Assembly (NCBI GenBank): GCA_963277665.1
Contig: OY728128.1
Span: forward strand, 1,863,360,988 to 1,863,424,987
Source: Viscum album
Taxonomy: Eukaryota > Streptophyta > Magnoliopsida > Santalales > Viscaceae
Reading direction: 5' to 3'
DNA length: 64,000 nucleotides
Below the pieces are notes generated by a model. It was not told the origin of the DNA and did not search any database. It saw nothing but the letters and a program-made list of their open reading frames with translations. Of the stretch, positions 51,337 through 61,900 are shown in pieces. Each line of letters starts with the position of its first letter. The stretch's first letter is position 1. The position numbers and the translations under genes are program-made.

Positions 51337-54300
51337 TACTAAAAAATGATATATGCATTGAATCAATAATTATTTTTTGTGACACCATTAAAAACATATT
51401 TGATTATTTCACATATCATATTTTATTTTTAGGAATAATATTATATAGGTGAAAAAATAATCATTTCATTAGTTTTTAATTGAAATATGCATTATTTTTG
51501 GAATTTTAATAGGAAATTTGAGGTGTTTTGTTAATGTTTGAGGATGCAAGATCAACACATAATAATAAAAACTCTACAAATGGATCCAATCACCATGAAG
51601 ATTTATTTTCAAAAATTCATATGTGATTGAATTGACTAATTCATGATCCCTATGATCATGGATTAGGATAATTCATTATTGGAAAACTATTCATGAAGGT
51701 ACTACAAAGTCCCCGTTATAATTCAACATAAGCATCAATTCACCCTACAACAATCCATTAATGACCCAACCACCATTTATTCCCCATATTAGTCACCAAA
51801 ATCACTAGAAAATAAGGTATGTTTACTAATTAACATAATATTTTACTATTTGGGTATAAAGAATCATTAAAAAACCATATCATACGATAATGTTGACGAT
51901 TCATTTATGGAATTAAGATATTCTTATTTATTTTCGTTTTTTTATTCATTTTATTCTTGTCACTATCATGAACCATTATAATCATATCATATTAATTATT
52001 ATTTATTCACTGAATATATTGAATTCCCATTTAATTACGGTAGTGAATGACAATGGAGCATTTCAACTGTAATTGAATTCTATTTTTTGATTGGGTAATT
52101 AATGTGTGTATTTTGTAATTTCATCATTTATTTACATGTTTACTAACCAAATGCACTGTGCTTATCTATAACTATATCTCTATGTATCTAAATTTTAATT
52201 TTAAGAGTAAATCTCATGTCCAATAGATGATTTCATTTTCATGACATTGGGTTTTTTTATTAATAATGATTTAGAATGAAATAATAGGAAAAATGGAATT
52301 GATTTCTAATTATTATATTTAAAAACTAAAAATGATTGAGGGTATTAAATATTTTAATAAATCTATGAATGTTTATTAGAAGTTTCATAATATTCTTTGT
52401 GAAAATAATTACATTTAGATCTATCCCAAATTTGTAACCATGATGCACTTTGTAATTAAAAGTTAAAATATATATATTTTTTATGTTAATCTTTTTGGTG
52501 ATATAATAATTGGTTCAAATTATTTCATTTACTAACTAACATGAATTCCAAAAAACAATAATTTCTTCACATAATCATTCCATGAATCAGAATGGAAACT
52601 ACCAAAAATTACCTTAGGTATTTAACATAATACATTCCCTATAACAAGTGAATTTCCTATAATATAATATCGGATTCAAAAAATTGAAAATTATTATGGT
52701 GGAACACCAAATTATTACAATATTGAAATGTATTAAAATGGATTTATTTTTAATAATGTCTACTCATGTAAATTTTATAACATCTTGGGTTCTTGGGTAA
52801 GGGAATTTGATCCTCATAGTAGCCCTATGATATTTTTTGGCAAACCGATGTTCTATTATGGGTCCACAATATTTTTAGTGGAACCCCAGGGATCTATTAA
52901 TTTATTATTTAATAAATATTATTAATAATAAGTGGTGATTTCAAATGAAAAGGAATAGATGGATCTCTATTTACCTCATTTCCCCTATCATTTTTATAGG
53001 ATTCTCACCATTGCTTATTTGATATTCAGGTGGCTCATCACAATGAGTCACTATAGGTGAGGCTCCTTTGTATCATTCAATTCATTCTTGATTAATTAAT
53101 TTCATTATCAGTTTTATCTATTATCCACATTGTGTGCATTTTTATTTGGGTTTTAGATTTATTTAACCAGGGATCGAATCATCTAGTAGAATTGGATGGG
53201 TAATACTCTATTTATATTACATAGTTGGTTCCAATATATTTCAAATGATTATATATAATGTTATTGAATGGAATGGGGTGTTATTTGATATAAAAGAAAC
53301 ATAAACCATATAGAGTCTCTAGGGTACATGATGATTTCCATAGGGTTGTTAAGGATCGGTATTTGTGGATATGGGTTGGGTTATAATGGTGACCTATGGT
53401 AATGTGGTTATTAGATATATGGTGTCTTTCTGAAGATATGATCATGGTCCATTAATTTGGATTGGCTACATGTTCTTGTCATGGGATATGATTGTGGGAT
53501 TCATGGGATATATGGATATAAAAAAATGGGTACATTGGTCAGAGATATGTGTCATGTGATTCATTGGAAAATGGTGGTGATATATACTTAATCTATGGGG
53601 GTGATAGAGGTTTGATGGGTTATGTCCATAGTTAATTGTATAGTCTCATTCACCATTATATGGAAGATACTTGTCCCTTGAGAAAGTGGGGTGAGTCCCA
53701 TGAGGTGGTGTTTACTAATGGGTATTTTGTGGTGACCAACAAATATGAGTATCTAGGGTGATGGTGAGATTCATCCGTATGAATGAGGGATAGTTTTTAG
53801 TGATGACCACAGTAAAAAAGTGGTTATTAAGGATACTATATGAGAGTAGGTTCTCATCATTCTTGTAATTCATCAAGATGTTGAGCAGGAAGTTAAAACT
53901 AATTGTGGTTTATCATATAACATAATGTGTTGCATCTTGATGTAGCTTTAAGATATCACTCCTAATTAATTAGGATATCTGTGTTCGCTATGTGGTTTCA
54001 TGGGATTACATGTGGTGTGACATTGGATGGAATTCCTCAGGGGATTTCATTATGGTAGACAATTGATACATCATCCCACATAGAAACTAAACATATAAGG
54101 TAAATTCCTCATTATAACTTGATGAGATTGGGTGATGTGAGTTATGCAGGAAATATTGGTTACCATTTAATTTCACTTATGAAAGACTTAAATACGTAGT
54201 AATATTATCTAGGGTCACAATTGGTGGTGGAATACCACATTCAAACTCAATCACAGAGTTATTCCTTCAAGGCATATACAAATATTATGATATATGACAT

Positions 54301-54590
54301 ATAAAATGGAAAATCAATGTAACTTTATCATAGTAACCCGAGTAAAAGTTTATGTATGAGTTAGATAATTTTTTATTTTGGATCTGGACTGGTTGGATCA
54401 TAAGCATTGAGATGGGATGGAATTATAAAATATTTGGACTTATTTATATATGATATTCCAATGAGTGGTCTTATTAGCTATTTTATAACTCACATACTTT
54501 ATGGAAATTATTTTTTCTTACCCTATGTATACTCTATATTATTATATTTTATCTTTATATATATCTATCTAAAATTAATTTTTAATTAAA
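51337..54590. other. Unassigned stretch, no gene seen
   Basis: 52900-54400 is relatively G-rich on the plus strand (many GGGT, TGGTGA and ATGGG words), unlike the surrounding A/T-balanced DNA. This recalls the minus strand of the element 2 LTR, but only short matches such as GTGACATTGGA were found. No LTR ends, coding motif or tRNA-like box. The frame at 54407-54589 is hydrophobic low complexity. Confidence 0.45.
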
Positions 54591-54639
54591 TAATGGTAGA
54601 ACACCCTCAAAAAATACACAGAACCTGTAGATCAAAAGT

Positions 54640-55237
54640 GGCAATGTCTAAGGACATCCCCCTGGATGACATCCTTACATTCTACTAGAAGAGATCCAAC
54701 AATGGATTAAACCACCAATGGATCCTCCTCTCTTCCTATATGAGCAAGAACATCCTCAGAGAAATTAGCATCTCTCCAAATATGATGGACCCTACAACCT
54801 TAATTGATTTCCTTAGAACATCTTCTAAAAAGATTGATCATGTTCTATATAGGATTTATTTTCCCTTTCATAGACCACACCAATATATCGGAATTAGATT
54901 CTACATCACATACCTGCAATCTGATCCTTTTTCAAAGAGAAACTCCATTGAGAAGGGGCCTCACCTCTATGCATATGGAATTCCCCAGACCATCGTACGC
55001 ATTGAAAGCTAGAAACAATGACCCAATTGAATCCCTGAGCAGACCACCCCCTTGCATGCATCCATTCATGAAATATCCATCAACATTAGGTTTGTTGCCG
55101 TTTGTAGGAGGAATCCACACGACCCACTGACCTAAATAGTTGTTACCTGATATATGTCTACTAATGAAGCTGTTAAGCACCTGAGAAGTATGTCGACCCT
55201 TGAAACATAAATATAACTCGTAAATGAGTATTTTCAC
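54640..55237 (-). pseudogene. RNase H domain of the LINE ORF2
   Basis: The minus strand reads WIPPTNGNKPNVDGYF, GGGLLRDSIGSLFLAF and SICIEVRPLLNGVSL in one frame (54932-55237). After frame changes HHIWRDANFSEDVLAHIG follows (near 54735-54795). These match the first catalytic D, the E helix and the His-containing end of RNase H1-like domains (RVT_3) found at the C terminus of plant LINEs. Such domains degrade the RNA strand after copying. The reading frame is broken between blocks. Confidence 0.8.
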
Positions 55238-55655
55238 CCTTACCAGCAGACTAGGTAGTGCATGTCACTTATCGAACCCAGCAATGTTATGGGACACCCA
55301 AATAATAAATCAAATGGCGTTGAAAGTAATGATGTGATGTTTCATCTGCATCCCACTATGTTCGAAACCTGTAAAATATAAAGAAATGAAGTCCTATATA
55401 GATTCATAATCTCACCTATAGGATATCCGTGTATTAAAAGAAGACCAAAGTCCAACAGCCCAATCGCTCACACAGAACTGATAAAAGGAAAACTCAATGA
55501 TCGGGTTATTACATCATAAACAAAAAGAATCCAGTGAAATACCATTTGATTTAATTTTTTATTCCATTGATATTGACTTATTCTATAACCTACAGACCAA
55601 AAAAATTAATCTTCGTGGGGATGTCTTTACTCCGTAACCGTGAATCTCATTCATC

Positions 55656-56300
55656 CTACACCGATATTGGATGAAGCAGTGCTCTATAATCATGTCCATT
55701 GAAGAACCCGAAGGATGAACTAGTAAAGGAACATCTATCTGCCTCTTCTAAGAATGAAATTATATTAAAAAACTCTACCTTTTTCTGGCTTAGAATGGCC
55801 TCCAACATTACTGGATAATAACTTGCCTCTCTAACAGTCATGTCAGTTCATGGACATCCAGGAAGGAATGGTCTCTCTACCACCCAGTTATCCCTCCAAA
55901 AGTTAATTTTTCCTCTCCCAACCACCCATTTTGGTAGCCTCCAGAAGTGTTTCTAAATGATGGAGAATAAATGTATCCAAATTTGAGATCTTTCCACGAT
56001 GACTTTTCCCATCATCCCGATGCCTACCATAACTGTTTTTAACTATTGTGGCCCAGAACAATTCCCCCATGAGAAAGTTCCATGTTATTCATCCTTTCAT
56101 GTCTTGCATGGCATCTTTGATTTAATGTAGTCCAATAACCCCTCCACCACTGGTTTATCCATACTCTAAAAGGAGGAACAATGGCATCGGCCAATGGAGT
56201 TTTAATCCCATATGAAACAGTTCATGGTCTTCTCCATCCAATAAATGCTCTATTTGTAGGTGTGATGGTTGGGAGAATGTGCATCGAAATGGAAGAGAAA
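55656..56300 (-). pseudogene. C-terminal region of LINE ORF2 between RT and RNase H
   Basis: GRGKINFWRDNW on the minus strand (about 55885-55925) is the conserved G-x-G-x-x-I-x-F-W-x-D-x-W block upstream of the zf-RVT domain in plant LINEs. Upstream, GELFWATIVKNSYG fits the same family. A further 61-codon frame (55656-55841) continues it after a stop. Confidence 0.7.
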
Positions 56301-56586
56301 ACATTTTTGATTAAAGTGACCCGGCCACTGAAATACAATAATATGTTCTTCTAGTTCACAATACACCCCAATATTCTATTCATAATAACCATAAACAATG
56401 ACTTTTTAATCTGTCAAAAAGAAATTGGTGCTCCACGATATATCATAGGGAACTATTTCCTCTGAATTCCAAGAGTGACCTGAATGGTCCAACTTATTCA
56501 AACAGAACACTTTTTGGAGATAATAACACAACTGTATCATTCTTTAATTATTTGGTTGCATAGTTAACCATAATTCCCCCTGATGT

Positions 56587-57463
56587 TCAAGAATAAAAGA
56601 ATATAATTCCTCCTTCCATTAATGAATATAAGATATCATCCGCAAAAATGAGGTGATAAATACACACTACCCCAGTCTGACTATACGGTAGGATTATTCT
56701 GTCATCCATGATTCTATCAGGGTTTCTAGATAAATCATCCTGGGATTGAATAAATAGATAGGGAGACAAAGGGTCCCCTTGCCTCACACAACAAAATATT
56801 TTGAAGAATCCAAACCCTTTCTCCATAAGAGAGACCAATAACCACAATGAGGAATAACATCTAAAGCATAGATCAATGACCCACTCATGAAAACCCATAC
56901 TTATCATGGACCAAATAACAAAGCTCCATTCCAATATATCATATACATTATCCAAACCCACTTGAATGATTATATTAGAGCCAACAACATTTTTTTGTAA
57001 TATCCTCCACTAACTCCTTAACAATTTTGAACGCAGCTTGAATATTCATGCCTTTCACTAACAAATGTTGCTCTAATGACAAAATCTAGGGGATAACCTC
57101 ATTCAACCTCTTAGAAATCAGACAAACTAGAAATTTTTATGAAACATTGAAAAAGCATATTGGTATATACTGATTAATATATTTTGATTCCTCCACTTTT
57201 GGAATGAGGACCACCCAGAAGGAACAACATCTTCGATTGATAAAACCACCCTGAAAAAAATAATGAATTGCTTGAATGACTTGGCTCCCCACAAAGTCCC
57301 AAGAGGCTATATAGAATGCTCCTAGAAAACCATCTGGTCTAGGAGCACTCTCAGGATCCATGCTATGAATAACTCCCCAAATCTCCTCCTCAGAAGGAGT
57401 AGTTAGGAAAGCTACATTTTCCTCCTCTACTAACAGTGTCAGAAAGGCACCCATAAACTCCAC
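56587..57463 (-). pseudogene. Reverse transcriptase domain of LINE ORF2
   Basis: Two frames carry the domain. The upstream one (57137-57463) has EEEIWGVIHSMDPESAPRPDGF (the usual APGPDGF with Gly to Arg) and SFWVVLIPKVEE. The downstream one (56587-56961) has LDNVYDILEWSFV (motif A), VRQGDPLSPYLFI (motif B) and HLIFADDILY (motif C). The catalytic aspartates are present but about 170 bp between the frames is shifted and stopped. It would prime DNA synthesis from a nicked target. Confidence 0.9.
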
Positions 57464-58186
57464 TTACTCTTCTGATAAACCATGGTTTTTAGTAGAATCC
57501 TCCCCTTCAAGTAGATTCTGAAATTGTTGAAAATCTAGCTTCCCAACCACATTTAGATCGGATGTATAGGAACCATTATCCCACCTAACATTTATTTTTG
57601 TATTTTTTTACTTTCATTAAACCAGGCATGTAAATAATCATTATTGTTATCCCCTTCCATAAGCCATCAAATTCTAGATATAGGCTTGAAGTCTCTCTCA
57701 ATTTCCATCAACGACATCGTCTGAAGGCTACACTTATCACAAAGCATCAAAAAATTACCCACATCTCAGTTTATCTGGATTTCTTCTTGAAATATATGCA
57801 TCGATTCCTGTAACAATTCCACTGATACATTTCCAAAAGGATTTCACTGGAACCATCCATTTAGATCGATCTTAAGATGCTTAGGAAACCTTGAGATCCC
57901 AACCCAAGCTCTCTGGTCTCTAATTTCTCCTAGGACATTCTCATCATTTCTCAGAAGTTGTCAACATGGTGCCAGTTTAAGGATTATAAAAAAATAGAAT
58001 TACCAAAATCACCTCTTTTCAATTCCACCAGCAATGAATCAAGATCTGACAGAACACAAGACAAATAAGAAAATGTTGTTTTCAAAAACTAGTTCAAACC
58101 TTGTTAGTTGGTAAAACACTACTCAAGGTGGATCAAAATGCTACAGTTGGATTAACAGTTATTGCACCAACTATATTTATATCCAT
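57464..58186 (-). pseudogene. LINE ORF2 linker between endonuclease and RT
   Basis: Stop-interrupted continuation of ORF2. No defined motif is expected in this part; it fits the usual endonuclease-to-RT spacing of plant L1 elements. Confidence 0.6.
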
Positions 58187-58703
58187 TCAAACCCAAGTCC
58201 AACAGCACCTACTAGTTATGCAGCTTATGAAATTCTGCATACCAATGTTATTACTACTAATTCCACTCTTTTTTTCATAATTCTCCACAATATTGTTGAA
58301 ATAGCCGCCTACAAACCATTGTAGTCCAAGTGAGTCAATTAAATCCAAATAATCCACAAGGGACCTTCTTTCATTCACATCACCGTTGGCATAAATGAAT
58401 GAAAACATAAGCATTGTTTCCCTCAATTGAAATCCTTACCGTTATACATTATGCCATATCATGGACAACCTCTACCTGCACCTCCTTTTTCCTGCAAATC
58501 CATATGAGATTATTATCAGTATAAGCCTTCTTAAAATGTCCAAACCCCATTTTCATATAAAAATAAGCAATCTTTTTGGAATCTTGCTTCTGTTCCAAAA
58601 TAGCATCCAATGACACATTATATTTCATGACATTAGAGGCCATGAAGGATTCCATTGTCAGTGACCCCAGACCTCTAGAATTCCACAAAATCAAATACAA
58701 CAT
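58187..58703 (-). pseudogene. APE-type endonuclease domain of LINE ORF2
   Basis: The start frame (58449-58703) reads LILWNSRGLGS, the N-terminal block usually seen as WNCRGLG, with DAILEQKQ at the position of the conserved Glu. The second frame (58187-58426) reads FSFIYANGDVNERRSL and LQWFVGGYFNNIVENYEKKSG. The conserved GDFN has become GYFN, losing a catalytic Asp, so nicking activity is not expected. Confidence 0.85.
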
Positions 58704-59041
58704 TAAAATAACTATATCTTAGCCTTACGGCCAGGAGTACCTGATTTCGGTTCCATGATAAGTTTATCATCTTCCTTGGACATGGATTTGGTAATCGGTC
58801 TGAATAGACTATCTGGAGAAGCTTATTTCTTCGGCGTATGTACCATCATTTTGAGTGGACTATCCACATCCTCAATAAAGGATAGTCTATTAAATGACTA
58901 AGCTGTAGGTGAGCATAAATCCAAATCCTCTTGAAGAAGGGAGAACAATAGCAGCCGAAATGGAGAACTCCAGGCCACACTCATCTTCATATTTAACCCC
59001 TCTGAGAAAGCCTTCATCACACCCCATTCTAGAGTATCCTT

Positions 59042-60318
59042 TTAAAATCTGGATGAGTTAAATAAGGATCTCCTTATAGAATCTGTAGAGAAATGGGAGG
59101 AAAATAGAAATCGTTTTGATGGAGGAGAAATATCTATGGGTAGTATCGATGGAATGAAAGGTACAGCCTCACAGAATTTCCCCTCCTCCCATGTCGACAT
59201 AGAAGAACTAAGAAAATCTGTGATATCTTCCACAGAGGAAGTTTGCATCGAAACAATAAAAAGAATCTCTACAGTTCTTGCTGATTGTTTTGACTTAGAA
59301 AATTTTGTGGTTGGGCCACCGTCAATCTCCCTTCCCGGCTAGAGAATCAGCAATCTATGCAACAAATCATCAGACAATACTGAAGAGGCCAAACTATTTT
59401 TAGAATCCACCACTATCCCCACCTCAGAAAATAATGGATGAACACCCTTACCCTTCACATCCTCTCAGGGCTGAACTCTCAGTTTTCTTATCCTACATAC
59501 CTCAATCAAAGGACGCTGCAAGCCGCACACTGAACAGAACCTCGGGGGAGCCAGGTAAATCAAGAAATGCCACCAATTCAAACCCCCCATGGGTCTTAAC
59601 AAGAAATATCGCAATAAATTTCACCAATAAATCAATTTCAACAGAAAACCTTAGAATGGTATCTTCCAATAGAGTTTCGAATTTCAAATCAATGAAAATA
59701 AAGTTCCATACAGAATCCCATAATGCAGCAAAAATCGATGGGTTCTGTAGAGGTAGGGGGAGGCCTAGAAGATTCATCCAAACCGCTGCCATTGGAAATT
59801 CTTTCCCATAATGATAATCCCATGACCAATGGGACAAAGTGAACGCTGAGATCCACACCATCTATACTCCAAAGACCGATTGAGCACAAAATCAACCTTA
59901 TTAAACATGTGAATACAAAAGGAGAACCTGGATAATTTTGACACTGAAGCCATTTGAAGAAGATCTCAAGAATCAACCAACAATCTGAAAACCATTAAAG
60001 GAGGTTTATTCGGCCCAAAACATCCATGAGAGAATGCATGTGGTAATCTATTTCCTCCAAAAGTTCCCACTCCAAAATCCCAACCACAAGAAGACCAATT
60101 ATCTTTTCTGGAAACCTAGGATCCAGATTGATCACTAGAATACGAGGTGGGGAACTATTCACTGAAACCAAGACTCTCGTTACTACTTCTTTTAATGACT
60201 TTGGATTTCCATTCAAGATAGTATCCACTGTAGGAACTCTCGATGAAGATGGGAATCCTGCATGAGAGAATCCCCATACAGGAAAACAAGATCCAGAACC
60301 ATTCTGAGTACACTCCAT
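59042..60318 (-). pseudogene. LINE ORF1 with DUF4283-like domain
   Basis: Three overlapping frames (59995-60318, 59689-59976, 59502-59861) make up the region. The block VWMNLLGLPLPLQNPSIF, then LWDSV, LKFETLLEDT and LRFSVEIDLL, has the layout of the DUF4283 domain of plant LINE ORF1 proteins (W-x-x-L-x-G-L-P followed by the AR-x-x-VEID-like strand). ORF1 proteins bind the element RNA. The downstream part (59042-59248) has no recognised zinc knuckle. Overlapping plus-strand frames (59136-59342, 59434-59811) are shadows of it. Confidence 0.78.
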
Positions 60319-60330
60319 CCCCCTATCTTT

Positions 60331-61900
60331 AATGATTTGATTCCATTGTTATTATGTTTTTAATATTGTTAATATTTATGGGGTATAGTTTCCCCTTTAT
60401 CACCCAATAGACAATAACTAAAATTCTGGATCCTTTTGAATATGGGGAGGTGTTCTAGAGATCACATCACACTCCGAATGAGTTACTGAAAATAGTTCTT
60501 AGAAGTTTTTTTAAAAAAGATGTCAATGAATGTTGTCACAAATGGCACCATGCGGTTTTTTATTTATTTTTTGAGTTATTATTAGAGAGGGGTCTAGGGA
60601 TGTTTCAGAACTTGTTATGGATGTCATGTTATGTAAATGGATGGTAATATTATGAGATATAGTCTAATCTTTAAAGTAATTTTTGTTTTATTCTTTCCAT
60701 GGTTAGTATTGTGTTATTTGATATAAATAAATTTGTTTTTTAATGTTATTAAGTTGTAGTGTTACAATATGACTACAATGAATGTCATGTTTCTCCTAAA
60801 AAATGATAGGCATGTAGAGATCACCTGACATGAATTTTTCCTCTTGAGATTTGAATCACGTTGTGGAATGAATTTTATCTATTTAAAGAGTCAATAATAA
60901 CATATGTATTTTTTTACATATGTATTATTAGGGTAATTATACTCATATAAACCAGTTTTTTGACTCAACATGTTATCTTGTATGAGGAATTTATATGGGT
61001 TTGTTTTCTGTTCTACATAAAAATGAAATAGGTTAGTAGGTCCATGAGGCTAAATGTTATAGGACATGGATATAGGACATGATTTTTAAGGGATGATGAG
61101 AATTTTTTCCTATTACAACAATCCTTATTTATGATATTTGACGAAGTAAATATGTATTCGGAATGATAATTGGTTTTCAAAGAGATTCCTCCTTAGTGGC
61201 CTATATTGGTGCATCAAGGGGGTGATGATATGTTTTCACCAACTCTTGCAACATATAGGGCCCCTAGGGGTTGAGATTAGCATGAGCCATATGTTGATGT
61301 CATTGATTGGAAGGTAGATGATAGCGGCTAGGGGATCTAGGGAAGTTGTTTTATTAGCATCTCAAGATGATCCTAGATCTAGTTAAACAAATCATTTACC
61401 ATTTTACTCATAGAGAGGACTCATATATGAAATAATATAATATTACGTATTGATATTTTGTGAAATATAATATTAAATTTACATATTCATTTTGATATTT
61501 TTAAATACACACAACACTAATTTTTTCTCTTATTCCAAGAAGTCACAATGATTATCTTGTTTTACATTATACACTAGGTTTGTGTTTTCCTACACAAAAT
61601 TCTCAGTTTAGCATGGGTTACACGTGACATCGCGGTTAAATTATACATGATAGATTATTAAAAAATATTATTTAATGTAATAGTGATCACCTATCCATTT
61701 AAATGGTGGCTCTGAATAGGATGAAATAAATTATTAAAATATGTTTTACATATTTTTATATAATGAAATATTATTTTACAAATTAATTATAAATTAAAAA
61801 AACCTTTTGAATATAATGATAATCCTTTTCTGAAAAGCTAATTACATGTAGATAATTGATTTTTACCTTAATAAATTAAAAAACCCATTTTGGTGAATGG
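60331..61900. other. Unassigned stretch, no gene seen
   Basis: AT-rich with no coding motif. A 10-bp palindrome CCCCTAGGGG lies at 61261-61270 and appears incidental. Confidence 0.5.

Larger units (their letters stand above)
54600..60330 (-). mobile_element. Degenerate L1-type LINE (plant, with RNase H)
   Basis: A non-LTR retrotransposon of about 5.7 kb on the minus strand. In order it has an ORF1 with a DUF4283-like domain (59500-60318), an ORF2 with APE endonuclease (58187-58703), reverse transcriptase (56587-57463), a zf-RVT-side region (55656-56300) and RNase H (54640-55237). The longest frames in the window cluster here, so it may be younger than elements 2-4. Every domain is split by stops or frameshifts and at least two key residues are changed. 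I could not fix the 5' end, a poly(A) tail or target-site duplication; the 3' end near 54560-54600 is only AT-rich. Confidence 0.88.

Noticed and set aside
59434..59811. 125-codon plus-strand frame
   Set aside because: It is the longest plus-strand frame but lies antisense to the DUF4283-like LINE ORF1, which explains its openness.
61261..61270. CCCCTAGGGG palindrome
   Set aside because: Only ten bases long, with no second copy or associated structure.
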